A stretch of 52,577 bases of DNA, taken from positions 1 through 52,577 of the forward strand of contig DATARN010000060.1 in assembly GCA_036264135.1 (NCBI GenBank), given 5' to 3'. The notes below the pieces were generated by a model, which was not told the origin of the DNA, ran no database searches, and saw only the letters and a list, made by a program, of their open reading frames with translations. Position 1 is the stretch's first letter. The number at the start of each line of letters is the position of its first letter. Below, piece by piece: positions 16,234 to 25,165 of the stretch. A program made the position numbers and the translations under genes. This DNA comes from DATARN01 sp036264135 (GTDB taxonomy: Bacteria; Actinomycetota; Acidimicrobiia; Acidimicrobiales; Palsa-688).

Positions 16234-16855
16234 TGACGATCGCCAGCTGCGCGATCAGGTCGCCCACCTTCACGGCACCCGGCGTGTGGGGAACCGTTAG
16301 CAGCACGAAGCCCCGGAGCAGGGCGGCCAGCGCGACCACCACCGCCACGGCGCCGGCCAGCAGGGAAACCATCCGGGGCCGGCCGCCCCCGAGACCGGCG
16401 ACCGGCGCGGCGTCCGGCCGCGATCGCTGCCACACCACCAGCGCCACAGCGAGGACAAGGGCGGCGGCGGCGGCCAGGTCGCCGGCGGACAAGAACTGCA
16501 GCAGCCGGTCGCGGCCGCTCGTTCCCCGCGGCGCCCCCAAGGCGATGAACAGGTTGCCCAAGAACAGCACGATCAGGCCGACGCTGATCATCAGGGAGGC
16601 AAGGAGGGCGGGCGCCATGCTGGCCCAACCGGGCCCCGTTCGCCGCACCCGGGCGCGGCGGTAGCCACCTTCCGCCCCGGGTCCCCAGGCCGTAGTGGGC
16701 GGGTAGGCGCCTCCTTCGGGCGGCCGGTACCCGTGGTCGACGTATCCCGGCGCCGGCCGGGCCCATCCGCCCGGCGGACCCTCGCCCACGGGGGGAGGCT
16801 GGAGGCGGCCCTCCGGAGCCCACTGGGGTTGGTCGGGTGGCGACAGGCTGCTCAT
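16187..16855 (-). CDS. Hypothetical four-helix membrane protein with Pro-rich N-terminus
   Basis: About 222 residues. The first 75 or so are rich in Pro, Gly and Tyr (predicted cytoplasmic, disordered). They are followed by four hydrophobic segments: ALLASLMISVGLIVLFLGNLFIAL, FLSAGDLAAAAALVLAVALVVW, MVSLLAGAVAVVVALAALLRGFVLL and LIAQLAIVIIAGAAAWWSL. No family is recognised; such Pro-rich-tail membrane proteins are common in actinobacteria. The start at ATG 16855 (MSSLSPPD) is uncertain, and ATG 16867 gives four more residues. Confidence 0.7.
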   Translation of the reverse strand: MSSLSPPDQPQWAPEGRLQPPPVGEGPPGGWARPAPGYVDHGYRPPEGGAYPPTTAWGPGAEGGYRRARVRRTGPGWASMAPALLASLMISVGLIVLFLGNLFIALGAPRGTSGRDRLLQFLSAGDLAAAAALVLAVALVVWQRSRPDAAPVAGLGGGRPRMVSLLAGAVAVVVALAALLRGFVLLTVPHTPGAVKVGDLIAQLAIVIIAGAAAWWSLRTRW

Positions 16856-16909
16856 GCCTTCCCACATAACCGGGGAGCGCAGCGGCCAAACTCCGACCAA
16901 GATTGGGAC

Positions 16910-18307
16910 ATGAACGAGCCACGGGACGTCATCTTCCGGGCCGCCGTTCGCGCCTGCGACTACCGCGACGTGGTGGCCAAGCTGCCTGTTTTTCCCGCCG
17001 GCGTCGACGTCGCCGCCCTCAAAACGGCCCTCGGTGACCTGCCCGATGGGCCGACAGCCGCCGAGGAGGTGGTCGACCGGCTGGCCGACATCGTGGAGCC
17101 GGCCCTGGTCGCCACCACGGGACCGCGCTATTTCGGGTTCGTCGTGGGCGGCTCGCTGGCCGCGGCGACGGGCGCCGACATCCTTACGACCGGGTGGGAC
17201 CAGCCGGCGTTCAATGCCGTCACGGCGCCCGGTGCGGCGGTGGTCGAAGAAGTGGCCGGCGAGTGGCTTAAGAACATCCTCGGGTTGCCTGCGGGCGCTT
17301 CATTCGGCTTCGTCACCGGAGGCCAGGCGGCCAATACGGTGGCGCTGGCCGCGGCCCGTCACCGCGTCCTGGCGGAGGCGGGATGGGACGTGGAACGCGA
17401 CGGCCTGTACGGCGCCCCCCCGCTGCGGGTGGTGGCGACCGGGGAGCGTCACGCCACCGTCGACCGGGCGCTGCGGCTCCTCGGTTTGGGGACCGCCGCC
17501 CTCCAGCCGGTGGCGGTGGACGACCAGGGGGCGATCGACGTCGCCGATCTGGAACGGGTACTGGCCGCCGGCGCCGGCCCCACCGTCGTGTGCCTCCAGG
17601 CGGGCAACGTAAACAGCGGTGCCTTCGACGACTTCCGCCGGGCCATTCCCGTCGCCCGGGGTAGTGGCGCGTGGGTCCACGTCGACGGCGCCTTCGGACT
17701 GTGGGCCGCCGCCAGCGGCTCGACCCGTCATCTGGTCGACGGCATGGAGGCCGCCGACTCGTGGGCCACGGACGGCCACAAATGGCTGAACGTGCCCTAC
17801 GACAGCGGCTACGCCTTCTGCGCCCATCCCGACGCCCACACCGCCGCCATGTCGTTCACGGCCGCCTATCTCACCGGTCACGGTCAGGGGACACAGCGGG
17901 CGCCGAGCGATTTCGTGCCCGAGTCGTCCCGGCGGGCCCGGGGCTTCGCCACGTGGGCGGCGTTGAAGCAGCTCGGCCGCTCCGGCGTGGCCCAGGTGGT
18001 CGAGTCCGGCTGCCGGCTGGCCCGCCGCTTCGCCGACCAGCTGGGCGCCCTCGACGGTGTGACCATCGCCAACCAGGTCGTCCTCAATCAGGTGCTTGTC
18101 CATTTCCGCGACGACGCCACCACCGATCGCGTGGTGACGGCGGTCCAACAATCCGGCGAATGTTGGATGGGCGACACCACCTGGCACGGTCGGCGCCTCA
18201 TGCGCATCTCCGTCTCCAACGCCACCACCACCGAGGCCGACGTCGACCGGTCGGTCGCCGCCATACAGGCGGCATTTCGCGGCGCGGTCGAAGGAGCGGC
18301 GCCGTGA
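16910..18307 (+). CDS. PLP-dependent group II decarboxylase family enzyme
   Basis: A 465-residue fold-type I PLP enzyme related to aromatic-amino-acid/glutamate decarboxylases. Visible elements are the substrate/PLP region GPRYFGFVVGG and TGGQAANTVALAAAR. H181 in GERHATVDRALRLLGLG stacks on PLP, D259 lies in WVHVDGAFG, and Lys291 in SWATDGHKWLN is the Schiff-base lysine. The start is ATG 16910. The stop overlaps the start of the 2OG-Fe oxygenase (GTGA), so the two probably act in one pathway. The substrate is unknown; decarboxylation of an amino acid is typical, but some relatives act as aldolases or lyases. Confidence 0.9.
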   Translation: MNEPRDVIFRAAVRACDYRDVVAKLPVFPAGVDVAALKTALGDLPDGPTAAEEVVDRLADIVEPALVATTGPRYFGFVVGGSLAAATGADILTTGWDQPAFNAVTAPGAAVVEEVAGEWLKNILGLPAGASFGFVTGGQAANTVALAAARHRVLAEAGWDVERDGLYGAPPLRVVATGERHATVDRALRLLGLGTAALQPVAVDDQGAIDVADLERVLAAGAGPTVVCLQAGNVNSGAFDDFRRAIPVARGSGAWVHVDGAFGLWAAASGSTRHLVDGMEAADSWATDGHKWLNVPYDSGYAFCAHPDAHTAAMSFTAAYLTGHGQGTQRAPSDFVPESSRRARGFATWAALKQLGRSGVAQVVESGCRLARRFADQLGALDGVTIANQVVLNQVLVHFRDDATTDRVVTAVQQSGECWMGDTTWHGRRLMRISVSNATTTEADVDRSVAAIQAAFRGAVEGAAP

Positions 18308-19320
18308 GCGGGATCGTTCCCCAGGTGAATATCGCAGCCTGGTTGTCCGGCGGCGCTCCCCGCGACGAGATCGCCCGGGCCGTCGACGAGGCGTGCCGTG
18401 GCGTGGGCTTCCTCGAGGTGGCCGGGCACGGCATCCCGGCGGCCACCATCGAGGCGGCGCTCGACGCCTCGGACCGGTTCTTCGCCCTGCCGCCGGCCGA
18501 GAAGCTGCGGTCCCGCCCCGACCGGCCCGAGGTCAACCGCGGCTATGCCCCGCTCGGATCGGAGGCGCTCGCCTACAGCCTGGGCCGCGAGCGGCCGCCG
18601 GACCTGTTCGAGGCGTTCAACATCGGCGATGACACCCTGCCGCCGGCGACGCCCGAGGCGGTGGCGGCCTTTTTCGCCGCCAACATCTGGCCGGCCCAGC
18701 CCGGCGGCTTCGAGGAGGCCCTGTGGGGCTATTTCCAGCAGGCGGTGGCCCTTTCCCGCACCCTCCTCGAGATCTTCGCCCACGCCCTGGGTCTTCCCGC
18801 CGGCTGGTTCGGGCCCCACGACGACCACGCCACGCTCACCATGCGCACCATCCGCTACCAGCGCCACCCCGCCAGTCCGGCCGGGCCGCCGCCGGCCGAC
18901 CAGCTGGGGATGAGCGAGCACACCGACTACGGCATCGTGACCGTCCTCTACGCCGACTCCATTCCCGGCCTGCAGATCGTCGACCCGGCCGGCGCCTGGC
19001 ACGACGTGGTGCCGTCGCCGGGCAACCTGCTGATCAACCTGGGCGACCTGCTGGCTCAGTGGACCAACGACCGGTGGCGGTCGACCATCCACCGGGTCGT
19101 GCCGCCCCCGCCCGGCACCGTCCGGCGGTCGATGGCCATGTTCAACGACGGCAACTACGACACCCTGGTCGAGGTCCTCCCGACGTGCACCGACGCGGAC
19201 AACCCGCCTCGCTACCCCCCGGTCACCGCCGGCGAGCACCTCCTGGCCAAGCTGGTCGGGCCCCGCCGGCAGACGCCCGCCTCGGCGGTCGACACCACCG
19301 CCGGCCGGCTCCCTTCCTAG
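18304..19320 (+). CDS. Isopenicillin-N-synthase-like 2-oxoglutarate/Fe(II) oxygenase
   Basis: A 338-residue cupin-fold oxygenase. The N-terminal domain has GFLEVAGHGIP (DIOX_N). The iron triad is H206-x-D208 (SEHTDYG) and H263 (RSTIHRVV), and 2-oxoglutarate contacts R274-x-S276 (RRSMAMF). The family hydroxylates, desaturates or cyclises small molecules. The GTG start overlaps the decarboxylase stop by GTGA. The terminal TAG shares CTAG with the convergent hypothetical gene. Together with the PLP enzyme it may form a small biosynthetic or degradative cassette. Confidence 0.9.
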   Translation: MSGIVPQVNIAAWLSGGAPRDEIARAVDEACRGVGFLEVAGHGIPAATIEAALDASDRFFALPPAEKLRSRPDRPEVNRGYAPLGSEALAYSLGRERPPDLFEAFNIGDDTLPPATPEAVAAFFAANIWPAQPGGFEEALWGYFQQAVALSRTLLEIFAHALGLPAGWFGPHDDHATLTMRTIRYQRHPASPAGPPPADQLGMSEHTDYGIVTVLYADSIPGLQIVDPAGAWHDVVPSPGNLLINLGDLLAQWTNDRWRSTIHRVVPPPPGTVRRSMAMFNDGNYDTLVEVLPTCTDADNPPRYPPVTAGEHLLAKLVGPRRQTPASAVDTTAGRLPS

Positions 19321-20186
19321 ACGGCTTCGGCGGCGGCGTCGGCCTGCCGTTTCGCTTCCGCCGCCGCGTCGGCGGCCGCCGCCGCCTGCCGCTGCGCCTG
19401 GGTGGCCTTTTCCCGGGCCTGGCTGGCGCGTTGCTCGGCGTGGCGCGCCTCCGATTCCAGGCGGTCGGCGACGGCCGCCAGGGCGTCGGCCTCTCTCCGT
19501 CGGGCCTGGGCCTCCTCCGCCCGCCGTGCTGCCTCCTCCGCCAGACGATCCGCCTCTTGCCGCCGCGCCGCCGTGTCGTCCCCGGCGGATTCTGCGGGCG
19601 GCGCCGCCGGTTGGGCCTCCGCCGGCGGAGACGGGGCGGGGGGCGACTTGGCCTTTTCGGGTGCCGGTGAGAGGGGCACGGCCAGGGCGTCGATCCCGAA
19701 CCCAGGAGCGTCGCGGTCGCCGGCCAGCACGCCGGCGGTGAGATCCGCCGCCACCGAGGGGTCGACGGTCGCGGCGCGCAGGGTGGCGGCCATTCGCTGG
19801 CGGATGGCGTCGGTGACGTTGTAGCCGTCGGCGGCCAGGCGGTCAACGGCGGCGGCGACCACCGCCTCCATGGCCGCGCGGTCGTCGCCGTGCGCCTGCC
19901 GTAAGCCGGAGGCGTCGCCGTCGAGAGCCCGCTCCATGGCGGACTTCAGGGCGGCGCCGGCACCCAGCATCTCCTCGATGAGGTGGGGGTCGATGCGGGC
20001 CACCTGGTTGAGCGCCCAGGTGGTGAGCGGCGGCCGGCGCAACTTCCCCACCCGGGCGGCCGCCGCCTTGTCGCCCTCCGACCGGAGCCGCCGGGCCAGC
20101 TCGTCGCGCGCCGCGATGAAGCTCTCCGGCGCGACGTCGTAGAGGTCGGCTTCACCCTCGGTGAGGGACGGCCCGGCATCTGACAT
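19317..20186 (-). CDS. Hypothetical protein with long C-terminal Ala/Glu/Arg coiled coil
   Basis: A 289-residue cytoplasmic protein. The N-terminal 170 residues are helical and include the block KLRRPPLTTWALNQVAR (about 49-65). A Pro/Ala-rich linker (about 173-200) follows, then an uninterrupted Ala/Glu/Arg/Gln heptad-type coiled coil to the C-terminus (about 205-289). Similar proteins are common but uncharacterised in high-G+C actinobacteria. No catalytic motif was found. It is divergent from uup with 83 bp between the start codons. Confidence 0.75.
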   Translation of the reverse strand: MSDAGPSLTEGEADLYDVAPESFIAARDELARRLRSEGDKAAAARVGKLRRPPLTTWALNQVARIDPHLIEEMLGAGAALKSAMERALDGDASGLRQAHGDDRAAMEAVVAAAVDRLAADGYNVTDAIRQRMAATLRAATVDPSVAADLTAGVLAGDRDAPGFGIDALAVPLSPAPEKAKSPPAPSPPAEAQPAAPPAESAGDDTAARRQEADRLAEEAARRAEEAQARRREADALAAVADRLESEARHAEQRASQAREKATQAQRQAAAAADAAAEAKRQADAAAEAV

Positions 20187-20269
20187 GCCGGAGACGCTAT
20201 GCCCGCCGCGCCCACCCGCCGCCCCGGGCGGCGTCCCGGTTGGTGCCCGGGGGCGGCCAAACTGGCCGG

Positions 20270-22021
20270 GTGATCCTCGTCGACCTCGAAGGCGTGTCGG
20301 CCAGCCGGCCGGGCAAGCCGCTGTTCGACAATCTGTCGCTGACCGTGTCGACCGGCGACCGGCTGGGCGTGGTGGGCCTGAACGGCTCCGGCAAGTCCAC
20401 GCTGCTGCGGGTGCTGGCGGGCGCCGCCGAACCGGAGACGGGGCAGCGCCGGGTCGGCAAGGGCGTCCGGGTGGCGTTCCTCGACCAGGTCCCCGATCTG
20501 GGGACGGGCACGGTGGCCGAGGTGGTAGGGGCGGGCTGGGAAGCCGACGCCGTGCTCGACCGGCTGGGCATGACGCCGCTGCGTGACGCCGACGTGGGCA
20601 CCCTTTCGGGCGGCCAGGTGAAGCGGGTGGCTCTGGCCCGCGCCCTGCTGGCCGGCGCCGACCTGCTGATCCTCGACGAGCCGACCAACCACCTGGACAT
20701 CGAGACGATCAACTGGCTGGAGGACCAGTTGGCCGCCTTCCGGGGCGGCCTGGTGCTGGTGACCCACGACCGCCACGTGCTCGACCGGGTCACCACGCGC
20801 ATCGTCGAGGTCGACCGCGGGGCGACATACACCTACACCGACGGCTACGCCGGCTACCTGCTGGGCCGGGCCGAACGGGAGGAGCAGGCGGCGGTGAGCG
20901 AGGCGGTGCGCCGGAACCTGGCCAAGGCGGAGCTGGCCTGGCTCCGCCGCGGTGCCCCGGCCCGGAGCCGCAAGCCGAAGGCCCGCATCGCCGCCGCTAC
21001 CGCCATCGTGGAGGGCCGCCCCCAGGCAGCGGCCCGGGACGGCGAACTGGCGCTCGGCTTCGGCGCCGCCCGCCTCGGCGACAAGGGAATCGAGCTGACC
21101 GGCGTCGGCTTCCACCATCCCGGCGCTCCTGTCCTGTTCGAAGGGCTCGACCTCACCGTCGACCGGGGCACCAGGCTCGGCATCGTCGGGCCCAATGGGG
21201 TGGGAAAATCGACGCTGCTCGACCTGCTGGCGGGGCGTAAGGAACCGACCGCCGGCAGCATCGAGAGGGGCGTCACCGTCCGGGTCGGATATCACGACCA
21301 GGTGGGTGTCGAACTCGACCTGGACCAACGGGTGCGCGACGCCGTGGCCGGCCCGACTCGGGTGGCGAGTTGGCAGGAGGACCGCCTGCTGGAGCAGTTC
21401 TGGTTCGGCGCCGACGCCCGCCACGCCCCCATCCGGCTCCTCTCCGGTGGTGAGCGCCGGCGGCTGCAGCTCCTCCTCGTCCTGGCCGAGCGGCCCAACG
21501 TCCTGCTGCTCGACGAGCCAACCAACGACCTCGACCTCGACACTCTCCGCTCGCTCGAGGACTTCCTGGAGGATTGGTCGGGCGCCCTGGTCGTGGTGAG
21601 CCACGACCGTGCCTTCCTCGAACGGACGGTGGAGGAGGTGCTGGCCTTCGACGGCCACGGCGGCGTCGCCATGGTCCCCGGCGGGTATTCGGCCTGGGAA
21701 GCCAGCCGCACCGGGAGACGGCCGGAGGCCCTCCAAGGCCGGTCGGCCGATTCCGCCGCCTCGCGCCGCCCCGGGGCCCACTCCCCGACCCGGTCCGCCA
21801 CTCCATCGGGTCCGTCGCCGTCGACCATTCGGGAACGGCTGAAACGGATCGAGAAGGAGTTGGCTGCCCTGCAGCGCCGGCGCGTCCAGCTGGAGAAGGA
21901 GCTGGTTGCCGCCGGCGGCGACCACGTCGCCCTGGCCCGCCTGGGGACCGAGCTGGCCGAGGTACAGCAGGACATCGACCGGGTCGAGGATCGCTGGCTG
22001 GAATTGTCCGTCGGCACATAG
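20270..22021 (+). CDS. uup: ABC-F ATPase, Uup-like with C-terminal coiled coil
   Basis: A 583-residue soluble protein with duplicated ABC domains. Domain 1 has Walker A GLNGSGKST (36-44), LSGGQVKRVALARALL, and LDEPTNHLDIETINWLE, the Uup-type Walker B extension. Domain 2 has GPNGVGKST, LSGGERRRLQLL and LDEPTNDLD. A C-terminal coiled coil (STIRERLKRIEKELAALQRR... to the end, about 60 residues) matches the Uup DNA-binding tail. Uup is linked to branched-DNA or ribosome functions. The start is GTG 20270 (VILVDLEGVSAS); a TTG 30 bases upstream is less likely. Confidence 0.9.
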   Translation: MILVDLEGVSASRPGKPLFDNLSLTVSTGDRLGVVGLNGSGKSTLLRVLAGAAEPETGQRRVGKGVRVAFLDQVPDLGTGTVAEVVGAGWEADAVLDRLGMTPLRDADVGTLSGGQVKRVALARALLAGADLLILDEPTNHLDIETINWLEDQLAAFRGGLVLVTHDRHVLDRVTTRIVEVDRGATYTYTDGYAGYLLGRAEREEQAAVSEAVRRNLAKAELAWLRRGAPARSRKPKARIAAATAIVEGRPQAAARDGELALGFGAARLGDKGIELTGVGFHHPGAPVLFEGLDLTVDRGTRLGIVGPNGVGKSTLLDLLAGRKEPTAGSIERGVTVRVGYHDQVGVELDLDQRVRDAVAGPTRVASWQEDRLLEQFWFGADARHAPIRLLSGGERRRLQLLLVLAERPNVLLLDEPTNDLDLDTLRSLEDFLEDWSGALVVVSHDRAFLERTVEEVLAFDGHGGVAMVPGGYSAWEASRTGRRPEALQGRSADSAASRRPGAHSPTRSATPSGPSPSTIRERLKRIEKELAALQRRRVQLEKELVAAGGDHVALARLGTELAEVQQDIDRVEDRWLELSVGT

Positions 22022-22058
22022 CGCTGCGGAGAACCGCGGCGCCACGTGCCGGCCGGCT

Positions 22059-24239
22059 TTAGACGGGAACCGGCTCCTCGCCGGCGAGGATGGCCGCCAG
22101 CTCGAGTTCCAGCGACTCTTCGGACTCGATATGGATCTCTGGCAGGAGGCGTCCGAGCCACCGGGGCATCCACCAGTTGGCGTCGCCCAGCAGCTCCATG
22201 GTGGCGGGCACCAGCACCATCCGGATGATCGTGGCGTCGACCACCACCGCGGCGGCCAATCCGAGCCCGATCTGCTTGATGAAGACGTTGGGGTCGAAAA
22301 TGAATACCCCGAAGACGAACACCATGATGGCGGCGGCAGCGGTGATGACCCGGGCGGTGGAGGCCAGGCCATCGGCGACGGCGGCGGCGTTGTCACCCGT
22401 CCGGAGGTATTCCTCCCGAATACGGCTCAGCAGGAACACCTCGTAATCCATCGACAGGCCGAACAGGATGGCGAACATGATCATCGGGATGAACGCCGGG
22501 ATCGGCGTGACGGGGATCTTGAGGAGCCGGCCCAACCAGCTGCCGTTGGCCGCGTACGACATCACGCCGTAGGCGGCGGCGATGGAGAGCAGGTTCATCA
22601 CCCCCGCCTTGACGGCCACCAAGGGTGAGCGGAACACCATGGTGAGCAGGAGGAACGACAGCAGCACGACGGCGCCGATGAAGAGCGGAAGGCGATGGGT
22701 GATGTAGGAGCTCTGGTCGATGGAAATGGCGGTGGCGCCACCGACCAGGACGTGAGCCCCGCTGCCCGCGATGGCCGGCGGGATCACCGCGTTTCGCAAA
22801 TGGTTCACCAACTGGGTCGTCGCCTTGTCCTGGGGGGAATGGGTCGGGAAGACGTTGACGATGGCGGTGTCGCCCGTGGCGTTGCGGATCGGAGGTGAGA
22901 TGGCGGCGATTCCGTTGCCCGGCTGCGGGGCCAGAGCCCCGCTGATCCGGGTCAGGGTGGCGGTGGGATCGGTGGCGCCTTTCAGATCGACGACCATGAG
23001 CAGTGGCCCGTTGAAGCCCGCCCCGAAACCGGTGGTCAGCAGGTCGTAGGCCTGGCGTGACGTTTCGGTCTTGGGGTTGTTTCCGTCGTCGGGGAAGCCG
23101 AAGCGCAGCGATAGGACGGGCACCGTGATGACGGCCAAGATGGCGACCGCCCCTCCGAAGGCCAGCCACGGCCGGCGCTGCACGACCCGGCTCCACCGGT
23201 ACCAGAACGCCCGCTGGCCCTGGTGCGACGCCCGGCCGGTGAACGGGACGCGGAGGCGGTCGATGGTCCGGCCGACAAAGCCGAGGATGGCGGGCAGCAG
23301 GGTGAGCGACGCCGCCAGCACCACCAGCACGGCCAGCACCGACGAGGCGGCGACCCCCTGGAGATAGCTGAGACCCATGGTGAGCATGCCCAGCAGCGAG
23401 ATCACGACGGTGCCGCCGGCGAAGAGGACGGCGCGGCCGGCGGTGCCCATCGCGGTCAGCACGGCGTCGCGGGGCGGCAAGCCCTTGGCCAGCGATTGCC
23501 GGTACCGGGTGATGATGAACAGGGCGTAATCGATCCCCACGCCCAAGCCGATCATGGTGGCCACTGTCGGCGCCCAATCAGGGGTCTCGAAGACCCGGGA
23601 GGCAATGCCGCCCAGCGTCGCCCCGATACCCAGCCCGAAGAGGGCGGTCAACAGCGGCAACCCGGCGGCCAGGGCCGAGCCGAACGCCAGGATCAGGATG
23701 AAGGCGGCGAAGACCAAGCCGATGGCCTCCGAGCCCAGCTGCTGCCCGGCGACCAGCGTGGTGACTTCGATGTCGAGTCCGGCATTCTTGCCGGGGTGCG
23801 CGGCAGCCAGAAAATGCTTGGCAAAGTTGGCATCCTTCGTCGTCAGTTTGTCGAAGGTCTGGTCGAATTGAACCTCGGCGTAGGCGACGCGGCCGTCCCG
23901 GGAAATCTGTTGGGAACCCTCGGCGGAAAACGGGCTGCTGACGCCGGTGACGTGCGGCTGCGACGCCACTTTGGCGATCTCGGCGTCGATTAGGGGACGA
24001 ACGGCAGGAGAACGGATGTCGCCGGCAAAGACGACCTTCACGGAGTCACCCTTCTGAGAGGGAAACCGCGAATTCAGCAGCGAATAGGCCCGCGTCGACT
24101 CGGCGCCGGGGGTCTGGTAGCTGGCGCGGTGATCGGCAGGCAGCGCACTCCCCGCCACGAAGATAAGGATCAACGCCAGGACCCATCCTCCGAGGATGAA
24201 ACGCCGGCGCCGATAGCAAAAATCGGCAAGTCGAATCAT
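22059..24239 (-). CDS. MMPL-family (RND-type) exporter
   Basis: A 726-residue membrane transporter with two MMPL/SSD-like halves and about twelve helices. Each half carries the proton-relay motif, GVGIDYALFIITRYR (first) and GLSMDYEVFLLSRIREEY (second). A large extracytoplasmic loop follows the first helix of each half. Members export lipids, siderophores or drugs. ATG 24239 was chosen because GGGAGG sits 7 bases upstream; the ATG at 24257 lacks such a site. It is divergent from a MarR regulator, with an inverted repeat at 24334-24364 overlapping the likely -35 of this gene. Confidence 0.93.
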   Translation of the reverse strand: MIRLADFCYRRRRFILGGWVLALILIFVAGSALPADHRASYQTPGAESTRAYSLLNSRFPSQKGDSVKVVFAGDIRSPAVRPLIDAEIAKVASQPHVTGVSSPFSAEGSQQISRDGRVAYAEVQFDQTFDKLTTKDANFAKHFLAAAHPGKNAGLDIEVTTLVAGQQLGSEAIGLVFAAFILILAFGSALAAGLPLLTALFGLGIGATLGGIASRVFETPDWAPTVATMIGLGVGIDYALFIITRYRQSLAKGLPPRDAVLTAMGTAGRAVLFAGGTVVISLLGMLTMGLSYLQGVAASSVLAVLVVLAASLTLLPAILGFVGRTIDRLRVPFTGRASHQGQRAFWYRWSRVVQRRPWLAFGGAVAILAVITVPVLSLRFGFPDDGNNPKTETSRQAYDLLTTGFGAGFNGPLLMVVDLKGATDPTATLTRISGALAPQPGNGIAAISPPIRNATGDTAIVNVFPTHSPQDKATTQLVNHLRNAVIPPAIAGSGAHVLVGGATAISIDQSSYITHRLPLFIGAVVLLSFLLLTMVFRSPLVAVKAGVMNLLSIAAAYGVMSYAANGSWLGRLLKIPVTPIPAFIPMIMFAILFGLSMDYEVFLLSRIREEYLRTGDNAAAVADGLASTARVITAAAAIMVFVFGVFIFDPNVFIKQIGLGLAAAVVVDATIIRMVLVPATMELLGDANWWMPRWLGRLLPEIHIESEESLELELAAILAGEEPVPV

Positions 24240-24333
24240 GGGAACCTCCCGGTTCATTCGGCGCGCGGATCAACCGGCACACCATCGGCGACGGGTAGTC
24301 GGAGGCCACTCTTCCATAGCTATTGATCGTTGT

Positions 24334-24364
24334 CAACCTTTTTCTTGAGAGAAGTAAAAGGTTG
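24334..24364. promoter_or_regulatory. MarR operator candidate in MMPL/MarR divergent region
   Basis: An imperfect 31-bp palindrome has 9-bp outer arms CAACCTTTT (24334-24342) and AAAAGGTTG (24356-24364), plus inner CTT/AAG pairing. On the minus strand the left end overlaps TTGACA (24331-24336 as TGTCAA on plus), a good -35 box for the MMPL gene. Position and symmetry suggest that the adjacent MarR protein represses here. Confidence 0.65.
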
Positions 24365-24400
24365 TGCTCCATCCACGGTAAGGAGTACAGTTACCTAGAG

Positions 24401-24865
24401 ATGGACGAGAACGACATGGAACCGCCCGCCCGGGAAGCCTGGCGGTTGATGGCCGAGATGATGTTCAACGATGCCAACCAGGACCGCTTCCACGAGGCCT
24501 GTGCCGCCGCCGAGGTATCGCCGCCCCAGTTCAAGGGCCTGATGTCCCTCGATCCCGGCAATCCCGTGCCCATGAGCGTTCTGGCTCGCGCCTGGCGCTG
24601 CGACGCCTCTTGGGTCACAGGGATCGTGGATGCCCTCGAACAGCGGGGCTATGTCGTCCGCCGCACCCACCCCACCGACCGACGGATCAAGGTGGTGCAG
24701 CTCACCGAGGCGGGCGAGCTGGCCAAGGGCAAGGCGATGGAGGTCATGTTCGATCCCCCGCCGGCCATCACCGAACTCACCCTGAAGGAGCAGAAGGCCC
24801 TCCGCGATCTCATCCGCAAGGTGCGCCGGGTCGCCGATCAAGATTTCACCCCGCCACACCCTTAG
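24401..24865 (+). CDS. MarR-family transcriptional regulator
   Basis: About 154 residues, winged-helix. SPPQFKGLMSLDPGNPVPMSVLARAWRCDASWVTGIVDALEQRGYVVRRTHPTDRRIKVVQLTEAG is the MarR DNA-binding core, including the wing (RTHPTDRRIKVV). ATG 24401 (MDENDMEPP) is taken as start; ATG 24416 is equally possible. It presumably regulates the divergent MMPL exporter and itself through the inverted repeat upstream. Confidence 0.92.
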   Translation: MDENDMEPPAREAWRLMAEMMFNDANQDRFHEACAAAEVSPPQFKGLMSLDPGNPVPMSVLARAWRCDASWVTGIVDALEQRGYVVRRTHPTDRRIKVVQLTEAGELAKGKAMEVMFDPPPAITELTLKEQKALRDLIRKVRRVADQDFTPPHP

Positions 24866-24925
24866 TCGTTGCCTGAACGCCGGGGCCTTCAGTGTGTTCG
24901 GCCCGGGTGGCGATACCGTCGAGGC

Positions 24926-25134
24926 ATGAAAATCAGTGCACGCAACCAACTGACCGGCCCGTGGCTTCCGTCGAGCACGGAGCGGTGATGTCGACCGTGG
25001 TCATCCGTCTGGACGGCGGCCAAGAGGTAGTCGCCGCCATTACCAAGGACTCCGCCGAGGGCCTGGAACTGGCCGAGGGTCAAGCGGTCACGGCAGTCAT
25101 CAAGTCCACTGAAGTCATGGTCGCCATCGCCTGA
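24926..25134 (+). pseudogene. mop: Mop molbindin (molybdopterin/molybdate-binding), single-base frameshift
   Basis: The ATG at 24926 opens MKISARNQLTG, the standard N-terminus of molbindins. After GGC (24956-24958) the frame goes off and stops at about 24988. The expected continuation, VASVEHGAVMSTVVIRLDGGQ... ending EVMVAIA, starts at 24961 in the +2 frame. Exactly one base is missing at 24958-24960 (CCC). Repaired, the protein would be 69 residues, the normal length of Mop, a small TOBE-domain protein that stores molybdate. A sequencing error or a recent inactivating deletion are both possible. It lies about 5 kb from modABC. Confidence 0.8.
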
Positions 25135-25165
25135 TCAACGCTCCACCTGCCGAGGTCGGCCGGAA

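Noticed and set aside
19946..22396. Very long minus-strand reading frame (816 codons) opposite uup
   Set aside because: It is antisense to uup with low-complexity composition; both Walker motifs and the signature belong to the plus-strand protein.
24892..25134. An 80-codon plus-strand reading frame as an intact gene
   Set aside because: The true Mop N-terminus (MKISARNQLTG) is in another frame at 24926, so the 80-codon frame is the second half of a frameshifted gene with an artefactual start.
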